The notes under the pieces are model-generated. The model saw nothing but the letters and a program-made list of their open reading frames with translations. It was not told the DNA's origin and did not search any database. A DNA stretch of 64,000 nucleotides, taken from positions 62,001 through 126,000 of the forward strand of contig JBBQWS010000003.1 in the NCBI GenBank assembly GCA_038210415.1, in the 5' to 3' direction. The DNA is from JBBQWS01 sp038210415 (GTDB taxonomy: Bacteria; Actinomycetota; Actinomycetes; Prado026). Of this stretch, positions 34,159-42,278 are shown in pieces (the stretch's first letter is position 1; each line of letters opens with the position of its first letter). Position numbers and translations under genes: made by a program.

Positions 34159-34698
34159 GTGACTTCCCCCTCTCACCGCTCGGACCTCGGGCGTGTGCGC
34201 CGTCTGCGGGAAGCCCTGTGGGCGCAGTTCGGCCACCTGCTGGACGAGGTCGCGAAATTCGGAGTGGTGGGAGCCGTCGCGTACGTCGTCGACGTCGGCA
34301 CGTTCAACCTGCTGCTGCACTGGGGCGGCACGAACGCCTGGCTGTACGACCGGCCGCTGCGGGCCAACGTCGTGTCGACGATCCTGGCCACGTTGGTGGC
34401 CTACGCCGGCAACCGGTTCTGGACGTTCCGCGATCGCGAGCGGGTCGGCTACGCGCGCGAGTACGCCACGTTCTTCCTGCTCAACGCCGTCGGGCTGGCG
34501 ATCTCGCTCGGCTGCCTGGCGTTCTCGCACTACGTCCTCGGGCTCCGCTCCGGCATCGCGGACAACATCTCGGGCAAGGGCGTGGGCCTGGTCCTGGGCA
34601 CGATGTTCCGGTTCTGGGCGTACCGCCGCTGGGTCTTCCCCGAGGTCGACGACGACGACGCGACGCCCGACCCGCGGCACGCGACCACCGTCACTTAG
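34159..34698 (+). CDS. GtrA-like four-helix membrane protein
   Basis: 179-residue small integral membrane protein of the GtrA/DPMS family, with four predicted helices (VAKFGVVGAVAYVVDVGTF, ANVVSTILATLVAYAGNRF, YATFFLLNAVGLAISLG, GVGLVLGTMFRFWAYRRW). The family's signatures NRFWTFRDRE and FRFWAYRRWVF are present. Such proteins are thought to flip or support transfer of polyprenyl-phosphate sugars. I chose GTG 34159 (VTSPSHRSD), since the longer frame overlaps the divergent dehydrogenase start. In M. tuberculosis a GtrA protein also lies next to purK (from memory). A DPM-like GT2 that could supply its substrate is encoded at 23964. Confidence 0.88.
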   Translation: MTSPSHRSDLGRVRRLREALWAQFGHLLDEVAKFGVVGAVAYVVDVGTFNLLLHWGGTNAWLYDRPLRANVVSTILATLVAYAGNRFWTFRDRERVGYAREYATFFLLNAVGLAISLGCLAFSHYVLGLRSGIADNISGKGVGLVLGTMFRFWAYRRWVFPEVDDDDATPDPRHATTVT

Positions 34699-34706
34699 GC
34701 CAACCG

Positions 34707-34729
34707 TGCGGGCAACCATTGCCCCCGCA
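34707..34729 (+). terminator. Imperfect hairpin after the GtrA gene
   Basis: TGCGGGCAA, loop CCA, then TTGCCCCCGCA pair over nine bases with two extra C in the right arm. It begins 9 bases after the GtrA stop and lacks a T-run, as is common for actinobacterial terminators. The rest of 34730-34905 is a leader for the neprosin gene in which I see no convincing promoter boxes. Confidence 0.4.
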
Positions 34730-34905
34730 GTCACGATGCGCTAGAACGGTGCCGACGACATCCACCTGGAAGCCGTCGACGTGGTGGAACGACCGGTCCC
34801 CGCACCCTGCACCCTCGCCAATTCTGGCGGGACGGTGGGCGTGCGTGGTCGGGGGGTTATTGGTGCGGTCCGGTCTTCCGGGGGGCCGACTCTCAGGAGA
34901 CACCG

Positions 34906-36147
34906 ATGGCCAGAGGGACGTACGAACGCAATCCCAGTCACGACGACGACAAGGGCGCCGGCGAGCCGATCCCCGAGGAAGTCCTCGAGCGACAGGCTGC
35001 GGAGCGGCTGGAAGAGATCCACCAGTACCTCTCCGACCGGTACGCGCGCCGGGACGTCATCACGCGCACCCGCACACCGGGCGGCATCGAGATCGACTGG
35101 GTTCCGGCCGAGTCCCAGTTCGGTGGACGCTGTCCCGCCGACCCGCCGGACGACGACAGCCCACCGAAGCTCGAGCACGGGGAGCGCCGCGCCGAGCTGA
35201 TGGAGTTCGAGCTCGAGAAGGAAGGCGCCCAGCGAGGCCCGCGTGGCACGGTGCCGCTGCTGCGCACGCCAGTCGACCTGATCACGCCGACCGTCGGGCT
35301 GAACGACTGGCTGGCCAAGGGCCACCGGGCCAACCGGGTCGCTCCCGCTGGCAAGCTCGACGGCTACGAGGTCCCCGGGACCGAGGTGCACAAACACGTC
35401 TACGCCAGCCAGAACGTGACCTGCTACGGCACGGAAGGCGCCATCAACGCCTGGGACCCGTACACGGAGTGGTCCGACGAGTTCTCCCTCGGCCAGCTCT
35501 GGCTCATCCGAGGCAGCGGTTCGGGCCAGCAAACCCTTGAGGTCGGTCACCAGGAGTACCGGGACCTGTACGGCGACTGGGTTCCGCACCTGTTCCTGTA
35601 CTACACGACCAATGGGTACACCTCACAGGGCAACAACCAGGGCGGCTACAACACCGACGTCAACGGGTGGGTGCAGTACGCGAGCACCATCCACCCAGGC
35701 TGCCTGTCTTCGCCGCTCAGCCAGTGGGGTGGCACGCAGTTCATCATGGTGTTGAAGGTGCAGCTGTGGCAGGGCAACTGGTGGGTGAAGGTCAACGGGA
35801 CCTGGATCGGCTACTACCCGGCGAGCCTGTACAACACCAACGGTCTGCGGGACCACGCCGACCGCCTCGATTGGGGCGGCGAGGTCGTCGACTCGTCCGA
35901 CCACTCGGGGACCACCGACACCGACATGGGCAACGGGCACTGGCCGTACGAGGGCTGGCAGCACTGCGCCTACATGAACAACCTGCGATACCAGTCCACG
36001 ACATGGGGCGGGATGACCGACTACAACGGAAGCGCCGCGTCGGAGTACCCCGCTTGTTACGGCATCGACTCGCACATGCAGAGTGGGAGCAACTGGGGTT
36101 CGTACTTCTGGTGGGGCGGAAGCGGGAGGAACGCAAATTGCCCGTAG
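34906..36147 (+). CDS. Neprosin-family glutamic peptidase without a signal peptide
   Basis: 413 residues. About 190-413 is a neprosin domain: SLGQLWLIRG, QQTLEVGHQEYRDLYGD, PHLFLYYTTNGY, NGWVQYA, GNWWVKVNGTWIGYYPASLY and WGGEVVDSS. The family's two catalytic Glu are most likely Glu212 (LEVG) and Glu326 (GGEV). Residues 50-70 (TPGGIEIDWVPAESQ) resemble the pro-region in plant relatives. The N-terminus is hydrophilic (MARGTYERNPSHDDDKGAGEP) with no signal peptide or membrane helix, unlike secreted plant enzymes. ATG 34906 follows CAGGAGA. The next gene starts within its last codons. Neprosins cleave after Pro; the substrate here is unknown. Confidence 0.85.
   Translation: MARGTYERNPSHDDDKGAGEPIPEEVLERQAAERLEEIHQYLSDRYARRDVITRTRTPGGIEIDWVPAESQFGGRCPADPPDDDSPPKLEHGERRAELMEFELEKEGAQRGPRGTVPLLRTPVDLITPTVGLNDWLAKGHRANRVAPAGKLDGYEVPGTEVHKHVYASQNVTCYGTEGAINAWDPYTEWSDEFSLGQLWLIRGSGSGQQTLEVGHQEYRDLYGDWVPHLFLYYTTNGYTSQGNNQGGYNTDVNGWVQYASTIHPGCLSSPLSQWGGTQFIMVLKVQLWQGNWWVKVNGTWIGYYPASLYNTNGLRDHADRLDWGGEVVDSSDHSGTTDTDMGNGHWPYEGWQHCAYMNNLRYQSTTWGGMTDYNGSAASEYPACYGIDSHMQSGSNWGSYFWWGGSGRNANCP
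36124..36130 (+). promoter_or_regulatory. Strong ribosome binding site deciding a TTG start
   Basis: GGGAGGA lies seven bases before TTG 36138, inside the last codons of the neprosin gene. There is no ATG or GTG in the correct frame nearby, so this site is the main reason for calling the small downstream gene and its TTG start. Confidence 0.65.
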
Positions 36148-36404
36148 ACGAGGACGGGGTCATCCCGTCGCCGATCGACCCGGACTACGAGTGTGTCCCG
36201 GTCGCGGCGGCGGGAGATCCTCCGCCGAGCCCGCCGCCCGGTGGGCAGGACGAGCCACCGGGTCCACGCCTGTGCCCGCCGGGGTACGTTCCGCGCCGCC
36301 GCAGGCGGACGTACGACCTCGACGGCAAGGTGATCCGGACGCACCGCCCGGCTGGGCACAACCCGGACGCCGACCGTCAGCAGGCACCCGACGACGGGAC
36401 GTAG
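36138..36404 (+). CDS. Small Pro/Arg-rich protein coupled to the neprosin gene
   Basis: No family recognised. 88 residues from a TTG start, overlapping the end of the neprosin frame by 10 bp. It is Pro-rich in the middle (DPPPSPPPGGQDEPPGP), then has LCPPGYVPRRRRRTYDLDG and KVIRTHRPAGHNPDADRQ. It holds two Cys (in YECVPV and LCPPGY) and no signal peptide or membrane helix. Coupled translation suggests it works with the peptidase, as a substrate, an inhibitor or a detached C-terminal domain; these are inferences. Its Pro content is notable because neprosins are Pro-specific. Confidence 0.6.
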   Translation: MPVDEDGVIPSPIDPDYECVPVAAAGDPPPSPPPGGQDEPPGPRLCPPGYVPRRRRRTYDLDGKVIRTHRPAGHNPDADRQQAPDDGT

Positions 36405-36479
36405 CGCGATGGGTCCTGGTGTGACTGCCTCGTAACCGCGGTCTTGTCGCATGGGGGGACCCTTGTGGCGGTATTGGGG

Positions 36480-37997
36480 CTAGACGGGGGTGATTCCGTG
36501 GCGGCGGCGGCTGAAGCTGCGGTCCTTGGTCGCAGCAGCGGCGAACCGCAGCACGAGCTCGCGGCGCAGGTCGGCCGGCGAGACCACCGCGTCGACGACC
36601 AGCTCGCTGGCCAGGCGCACGAGGTCGACGTCCTCGTCGTAGTCGGCCCGCCGCGCCGCGACGAAGGCGGCCCGCTCGTCGGGGTCGTCGATCGCAGCGA
36701 TCTTGTTGGCGTAGACCGCGTTGACCGCGGCCTCGGCCCCCATCACCGCGATCGAGGCCGTGGGCAGCGCGAGGGTGGCGTCGGGCTCGAAGCCGGGTCC
36801 GGCCATCGCGTACAGCCCGGCGCCGTAGGCCTTGCGCACGACGACGCAGATCTTCGGCACGGTGGCCTCGGAGACCGCAGTGATCATCTTCGCACCGTGC
36901 CGGATGATGCCCTGCCGCTCGACCGCCGAGCCCACCATGAAGCCCGGCACGTCGGACAGGAACAGCAATGGCACGTTGAACGCGTCGCATGTCTGGACGA
37001 ACCGGGTGGCCTTGTCGGCGCTGTCGACGAACAGCACGCCGCCCTTGAACAGCGAGTTGTTGGCGACGACGCCGACGACCCGGCCGTCGAGGCGACCGAA
37101 GCCGACGGTGAGCTCGCGCGCCCACAAGGCCTGCACCTCGAGGAACGACCCGGCGTCGACCAGACCGGCGACGTACTTGCGCATGTCGAACGCCTGCCGC
37201 GGGTTCGCCGGGATCATCGCGGCCAGGTCGAGGGACGGCGGCTCCACCGGCGCCACAGCCGGCGGCAGCCCCTGCCAGCTCGACGGGAGATATGAGAGGT
37301 AACGCCGGACGACGTCGAGCGCGGCGTCCTCGTCCGGGCACAGGAAGTGCCCCACCCCCGACTCGGCGCAGTGCACTCGGGCACCACCCATCTCCTCCAG
37401 CGTCGTCTTCTCGCCGGTGACCATCTCGACCATGCGGTCGGAGCCGAGGTACATCGAGGCGTTGCCCTCGACCATGGCGACGACGTCGCAGAACGCCGGG
37501 ATGTACGCACCTCCGGCAGCACTCGGCCCGAACAGCGCACACACCTGCGGGATCGAGCCCGACGCACGCACCTGGTTCCAGAAGATCTTGCCGGCTCCGC
37601 GCCGCCCCGGGAACAGGTCCACCTGGTCGGTGATCCGCGCGCCGGCCGAGTCGACGAGGTAGACCATCGGGACGCCGGTGGCGTACGCCCGCTCGATGAT
37701 CCGGATAATCTTCTCGACGGTGCGTGCACCCCAGGAGCCGGCCTTGACGGTCGAGTCGTTGGCCATCAGGCAGACCGGCCGGCCGTCGACGGTGGCGAGA
37801 CCGGTGACCACACCGTCGGCGGGGAGGTCGCCGGCCAGGACGTTCGCAAGCTCGCCGTCCTCGACGAAGGATCCCGGGTCGACCAGCCTGGCCACGCGTT
37901 CGCGGGCGAAGAGCTTCCCCTTCGCCGCGTTGGCGCCGTGGTAGCGCTCGGCCCCACCGCGGGCGACCTGGTCGCGCAGCTCGTCGTAGTCGGTCAC
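36480..37997 (-). CDS. Acyl-CoA carboxylase carboxyltransferase (beta) subunit
   Basis: 505-residue carboxyltransferase with the two crotonase-like halves. The N-half has KGKLFARERVARLVDPGSF, YLVDSAGARITDQ and GPSAAGGAYIPAFCD; the C-half has FLSDVPGFMVGSAVE, GIIRHGAKMI, RKAYGAGLYAMAG and ASIAVMGAEAAVNAVYANKI. It transfers CO2 from carboxybiotin to an acyl-CoA, working with a biotin-bearing alpha subunit such as that at 53194. The GTG 37997 lies 10 bp after the GGDEF gene's stop. It differs clearly from the propionyl-type subunit at 44695, so another acyl-CoA is likely. HMG-CoA lyase in the same strand run hints at leucine catabolism, but the motifs do not prove a methylcrotonyl enzyme. Confidence 0.9.
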   Translation of the reverse strand: MTDYDELRDQVARGGAERYHGANAAKGKLFARERVARLVDPGSFVEDGELANVLAGDLPADGVVTGLATVDGRPVCLMANDSTVKAGSWGARTVEKIIRIIERAYATGVPMVYLVDSAGARITDQVDLFPGRRGAGKIFWNQVRASGSIPQVCALFGPSAAGGAYIPAFCDVVAMVEGNASMYLGSDRMVEMVTGEKTTLEEMGGARVHCAESGVGHFLCPDEDAALDVVRRYLSYLPSSWQGLPPAVAPVEPPSLDLAAMIPANPRQAFDMRKYVAGLVDAGSFLEVQALWARELTVGFGRLDGRVVGVVANNSLFKGGVLFVDSADKATRFVQTCDAFNVPLLFLSDVPGFMVGSAVERQGIIRHGAKMITAVSEATVPKICVVVRKAYGAGLYAMAGPGFEPDATLALPTASIAVMGAEAAVNAVYANKIAAIDDPDERAAFVAARRADYDEDVDLVRLASELVVDAVVSPADLRRELVLRFAAAATKDRSFSRRRHGITPV

Positions 37998-38007
37998 GGT
38001 CGCGAGC

Positions 38008-39510
38008 CTAACCGCCGAGGGCCACGCCCACCGCTGCCCGCAGTACCCCGGCCGCCTCGGGCGGCGGGGGGTCGCCGTCGCAGAGGAGCTCGACCAGCCA
38101 GTCGCCCGACCCCGCCGCGACGACCCGGGCCGTGCCGCGGACAGCCGCGAGCGGCACGTCGTCGTCGGCCAGCACGACGGTGCCGCCCGCACGGGCCTGG
38201 CGGAGCCAGTCGTCGCCCGGACCGGCCGGAACCGACGCGGACACCAGGACGCCTTCGCGGGACGCCGAGTGGACCACGGGGATGGCGGCACCGTCCCGCA
38301 CCCGGCTCACCACCCAGCCGGACGCCTTGAGCACGCCGCCGAGGGCTGAGGCCGCCGCGGCCAACCGGTCGACCGGAGGTTTGCCGGTCTGCCCGGCCAG
38401 CGCCGTCAGCGCGACGGCGAGCAACCCCGGCTGGCCGTCGCGCCGGTTGAACGCCCGCCGGTCGAGGGAGGTGACACCGGGCGTCGCGATCACCGGATGG
38501 TCGGCCGCCGTGCGCTTGGCGTCGTACTGAGCGCCGTCCGCCATCGCGAACAGTCTGGCCGCCGTGACGACCCCTGGGATCAGCTCGGTGGACGAGAGCC
38601 CGCAGGCGACGCTGACGCCGTACGGCGCCGACCGCGACCCCCGCAGGAAGGCCGACGCCAGCGCCTCGCCCACAGACAGGCCGTATCCCGGGAGCACCGC
38701 GCAGAACTCGTCGCCGCCGAGCCGGGCCGCGACCGCCCCGGGCACCTTGCCGGTCGCAGCCGAGAGCGCGTTCGCCACCGCGACGAGCGCCCGGTCGCCG
38801 GCCTCGTGCCCGAACTCGTCGTTGGCCTGCTTGAGCCGGTTCACGTCGGCCATGACGACCGTCACCGGGGCGCCGCCCAGCCGGTGGGCCTCGAGCGCCG
38901 CCGCCAGGCGTTCGTCCACGAGCCGCCGGTTGCCCAGCCCGGTCAGGGTGTCCTGGTACGCCATCCGCTGGACCCGGGCCAGGTGCTCGACCTGGGCCAG
39001 CCCGGCCGACACCATCCCCGCGAACGCCTGGGCGAACGCAAGGTCGTCGTCGTCGTACGGCTCCGACTCCGGACCCCTGGTCGCGAACAGCTCGCCCCAG
39101 ATCCGGCCCTCGGCGAGCACGGGCGCCGCGAGCGCGGAGTACGCGCCGATCCGGTCCAGCAGCTGCCGCTCGGCCTGGTCGCGGTCGTCGGACTCGACGG
39201 TCATGGCCCATGGCCGGGCCTCGTCGATCATCAGCCCCAGCATCGGGTACGCGGAGATCTCGTAGGTCTCGTCCGTGGGGAAGCGCTGCTCGTCCGGCGC
39301 GAGGTGGCCGACGTTGACGATGACCCGGGCGGTGCCGTGCTCGCGCTCGATCCGGGCGAGCGAGACGGACCGCGCGTCGAACGCGAACCGGGCCTCTTCG
39401 CATGCGCGCTCCGCGAGGTCCTCGAGCGAGCGCGCGTCGGCCAAGGCCCGGGCCAGCCGGACGAGTCCGGCCAGTCGCTCGTCCGCCCCCGTCGTGGGTC
39501 TTCGCTCCAT
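38008..39510 (-). CDS. GAF-GGDEF diguanylate cyclase with C-terminal sensor region
   Basis: 500 residues, soluble. An N-terminal GAF-like domain spans about 10-180, GGDEF about 185-340 and a second GAF-like region about 365-495. The GGDEF motif is intact at 265-269 (RLGGDEF), with DTLTGLGNRR and MADVNRLKQANDEFGH. There is no RxxD inhibition site in the position upstream of GGDEF. It is expected to make c-di-GMP in response to a ligand at a GAF domain. A 12-bp gap separates it from the upstream gene, a full-length paralogue with the same layout, so the pair is a tandem duplication. Confidence 0.88.
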   Translation of the reverse strand: MERRPTTGADERLAGLVRLARALADARSLEDLAERACEEARFAFDARSVSLARIEREHGTARVIVNVGHLAPDEQRFPTDETYEISAYPMLGLMIDEARPWAMTVESDDRDQAERQLLDRIGAYSALAAPVLAEGRIWGELFATRGPESEPYDDDDLAFAQAFAGMVSAGLAQVEHLARVQRMAYQDTLTGLGNRRLVDERLAAALEAHRLGGAPVTVVMADVNRLKQANDEFGHEAGDRALVAVANALSAATGKVPGAVAARLGGDEFCAVLPGYGLSVGEALASAFLRGSRSAPYGVSVACGLSSTELIPGVVTAARLFAMADGAQYDAKRTAADHPVIATPGVTSLDRRAFNRRDGQPGLLAVALTALAGQTGKPPVDRLAAAASALGGVLKASGWVVSRVRDGAAIPVVHSASREGVLVSASVPAGPGDDWLRQARAGGTVVLADDDVPLAAVRGTARVVAAGSGDWLVELLCDGDPPPPEAAGVLRAAVGVALGG

Positions 39511-39522
39511 CGAACCTGTCCG

Positions 39523-41271
39523 TCAGCCGGGCGGCGTCAGCAGGGCACAGGCGGTCAGCGCGCGCAAGGCGGTGGGCAGCGCGGACACGTCGCCGGACAC
39601 CTCGTCGACGAACATCTCGACCAGCCAACCCCGGCCGTCGCGGTCGTGACCGCCGGCCATCACGAGGGCGACCGCGCCCGCCCCTTCGACGACAGCCCGC
39701 TCTCTGGGGTCGGCCTCATCGTCGTCGACCCGCACCACGGCCTTGCCGCCGGCAAGCACGGCCCGGGTCACCGGGTAGTCGGCGAGCAGGTAGGTCTCAC
39801 TCACGCCGCTGACGGTCTCGGGGTCCACGAGGTTGCCGAGCCCGAGGCGGAGCGACGAGTACCGCACGGTGCGCACGGCCGTGCCGTCGTCGGTCGCCGC
39901 CGACAGCCACCAGGAACAGACGTCGATGAGTCCAGCGATCGTCCCGGCGACCACCTCGAGCCGGTCCTGGACCGACGCGGCGGCGCTGTGCTCCAGCGTC
40001 TCAAGGACGTCCTCGACGAGCCGGTTGATCGAACGGCTGCCGGCTCCGCGCAGCTGTCGGCGGTCTTCCGGCTCGAGCAGGTGGTCCTGCTCCGCGGCGT
40101 CGGCGAGCGCGACGGTGGCGTCGAGCGGCATGCCCCTCCCGGCCACGACCGGCGACCGGCAGCCGCTCCGCTTGGCCCGGGCCTGCGCGGCGTCGGCCAG
40201 CCGGAAGAGCCGCGCCGGGGTGTCGACGGTTCCGACCGGGTCGTCGGTCGAGGCCACACCGCAGGCGATGCCGTCCTCCATGCCTGCGTTGGCACGCCGG
40301 CAGAGGTCGTGGGCGGCCGACACCGCGCCGTCAGCCGTACCGCCCTCGATGATGATGCAGAACTCGTCGCCGCCCGTTCGCCCGGCCAGACTGCCCGGGG
40401 TCAGCCCGGCCGAGAGCGACAACAGCCCGGAGAAGTGGATCAGCGCCTGGTCGCCCGCCGCGTGCCCCCGGCCGTCGTTGATCCGCTTCAGACCGTTGAC
40501 GTCGACGACGATCAGGCTGACCGTCCGGCCGTCGGAGCGGTGCCGGTCCAGGGCCTGGTCCAGCCGGTCGTCGATGGCCCGTCGGTTCGCCAGCCCGGTG
40601 AGCGCGTCCGTGTACGCCAACCGCCCCACGCGCTCGAGGTGCTCGGCCTGAGCGATGCTGGCGGCCACCTGCGCGGACACAGCGACGGCGTAGTCGAGGT
40701 CCGCTTCCGTGAAGTCCGGCTGCCGGTGGTCACGCCCGGCGAACAGCTCGCCCCAGACCCGGCCCTCCAGCAGGATCGGGAGAACCATGCAGGACTGCTG
40801 GTTCAGGCCCCGCAGGAACACCTCGGCCGCGGCCTGATCACCGGCGGCGTCAGGCGGGTCGCCGAGGACGAACCGGACGGGGCGGCCTTCGTGGAACGCG
40901 GGGAGCGCGAACGGGAAGTCGGTGAGCGGGAAGGTCGAGTCGTCCGGGCGATGCACCTCGCCGTGGCCGAGATCGCCCTCGTTGATCAACACCCGCACCC
41001 GGGCCAGATCACGTTGCCACACGGAGATCGAGACGGACGCGGCCTGCAACGCGCGCTGGGCGGCTCCCGCGGCGAGCTCGACGACGTCGTCGAACCGGCT
41101 GGCGCCGGCCGCGCAGGTCGCGATCGCGGTGAGGGCGTGCAGGCGCGCGGCAGCACCGTCGGTGGCCGCGGTCGGCTGCACCTCCGTGCCCACATCGCTC
41201 GCCACAGCGCTCACCCTTCCCCCCACGCCCGCCTCGTGACCTGTCAACTCACCCACGACCTCGGCGGTCAC
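39523..41271 (-). CDS. GAF-GGDEF diguanylate cyclase, tandem paralogue
   Basis: 582 residues from ATG 41271 (GTG near 41214 is an alternative). GAF-like about 45-215, GGDEF about 217-375 with intact GGDEF at 300-304, then a C-terminal GAF-like region about 410-575. Shared with its neighbour are AQAEHLERVGRLAYTDALTGLANRR (positions about 207-231), VVDVNGLKRINDGRGH and RVWGELFAGR. It lacks an RxxD inhibition site. It is soluble and has no membrane segment. It is upstream in the pair, with an 86-bp gap from mvaB, so it may have its own promoter. Confidence 0.88.
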   Translation of the reverse strand: MTAEVVGELTGHEAGVGGRVSAVASDVGTEVQPTAATDGAAARLHALTAIATCAAGASRFDDVVELAAGAAQRALQAASVSISVWQRDLARVRVLINEGDLGHGEVHRPDDSTFPLTDFPFALPAFHEGRPVRFVLGDPPDAAGDQAAAEVFLRGLNQQSCMVLPILLEGRVWGELFAGRDHRQPDFTEADLDYAVAVSAQVAASIAQAEHLERVGRLAYTDALTGLANRRAIDDRLDQALDRHRSDGRTVSLIVVDVNGLKRINDGRGHAAGDQALIHFSGLLSLSAGLTPGSLAGRTGGDEFCIIIEGGTADGAVSAAHDLCRRANAGMEDGIACGVASTDDPVGTVDTPARLFRLADAAQARAKRSGCRSPVVAGRGMPLDATVALADAAEQDHLLEPEDRRQLRGAGSRSINRLVEDVLETLEHSAAASVQDRLEVVAGTIAGLIDVCSWWLSAATDDGTAVRTVRYSSLRLGLGNLVDPETVSGVSETYLLADYPVTRAVLAGGKAVVRVDDDEADPRERAVVEGAGAVALVMAGGHDRDGRGWLVEMFVDEVSGDVSALPTALRALTACALLTPPG

Positions 41272-41357
41272 ATCGCCTCAGCGCCAGACGACGTTCGCAC
41301 GCCCATCCGTAATGCTTCGGTCACCCAACGCTAAGGCTGGACCCCTTCCTGCGGAAG

Positions 41358-42278
41358 TCACCCGACTGTCCCAATCCGGTGTAAACGGGGTCCTGAGCGC
41401 AGAGTCTGCGAAGGCAACCGGCGACCGACCATCCGTTCCGCCGCCGCAGAGACGTCCAGCAGCTCGTCGAGGTCGACCCCGGTGGCGACGCCGAGGTCCT
41501 CGACCATGTGCACGAGGTCCTCCGTCACGACGTTCCCGGAGGCACCGGGGGCGTACGGGCAGCCGCCGAGCCCACCGACCGACGCGTCGAAGTCGGCCAC
41601 CCCCAGCTGCAGTGCCGCGTAGACGTTGGCCAGCGCCGTGCCCCGGGTGTCGTGGAAGTGCAGGCCGAGGGCGACTTCAGGAAAGGCCAAGCGGGTCTCG
41701 CCGACCAAGCTGGTCACCCGGCCCGGCCCGGCCATACCGGTCGTGTCGCCGAAGGCGATCGAGTCGGCGCCGTCGGCCAGGGCCCGGCCCACGATCCGGA
41801 CCACCCGCTCGACCGGCACGTCGCCCTCGTAAGGGCAGCCCCAGGCGGTGGCGACGATCACCTGCACGGTCGCCGACCGCCCATGGGCACGCGCGACCAT
41901 CTCGGCGATCTCGTCGAGCGACTGAGCCGTGGTGCGGTTGACGTTTTTCAGGTTGTGGGTGTCCGAGGCCGATACCACGACCTCGAGCTCGGTCACGCCG
42001 GCGGCGAGCGCAAGCTCGGCCCCGCGCAGGTTGGGAACCAGCGCCGAGTAGCGAACCCCGGCGACATGGTCGATCGTCCCCCAGACCTCTGCTGCGTCGG
42101 CCATCTGCGGTACCGCGCGCGGCGAGACGAACGAGACCGCCTCGATCCGGGCCAGGCCGGTGCGCGAGAGCCGGTCGATCAGGTCGACCTTGGCGGCCGT
42201 GCCGACGGTCTCCTCGTTCTGCAGGCCGTCGCGCGGTCCGACCTCACGCAAGGAGAGCATCGCGGGCAGGTCACTCAT
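41358..42278 (-). CDS. mvaB: Hydroxymethylglutaryl-CoA lyase
   Basis: 306-residue TIM-barrel lyase splitting HMG-CoA into acetoacetate and acetyl-CoA in leucine breakdown. It has REVGPRDGLQNE (substrate/metal Asp), EAVSFVSPRAVPQMAD, SIAFGDTTGMAGP, LHFHDTRGTALAN (metal His pair) and the catalytic-loop Cys in GGLGGCPYAPGASGN. The ATG 42278 overlaps the cyclase stop by 8 bp. Leucine-pathway partners would be an isovaleryl-type dehydrogenase and a methylcrotonyl carboxylase, for which 32945 and 36480 are candidates in the window. Confidence 0.93.
   Translation of the reverse strand: MSDLPAMLSLREVGPRDGLQNEETVGTAAKVDLIDRLSRTGLARIEAVSFVSPRAVPQMADAAEVWGTIDHVAGVRYSALVPNLRGAELALAAGVTELEVVVSASDTHNLKNVNRTTAQSLDEIAEMVARAHGRSATVQVIVATAWGCPYEGDVPVERVVRIVGRALADGADSIAFGDTTGMAGPGRVTSLVGETRLAFPEVALGLHFHDTRGTALANVYAALQLGVADFDASVGGLGGCPYAPGASGNVVTEDLVHMVEDLGVATGVDLDELLDVSAAAERMVGRRLPSQTLRSGPRLHRIGTVG

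Noticed and set aside
34730..34905. A regulatory RNA or riboswitch in the leader of the neprosin gene
   Set aside because: I see no conserved riboswitch core; only a hairpin just after the GtrA stop (listed as a terminator) and an ordinary ribosome binding site.
38497..41334. A 945-residue plus-strand open frame opposite the two GGDEF genes
   Set aside because: The composition is dominated by Arg, Gly, His and Val with no domain, while the minus strand encodes two intact GGDEF proteins.
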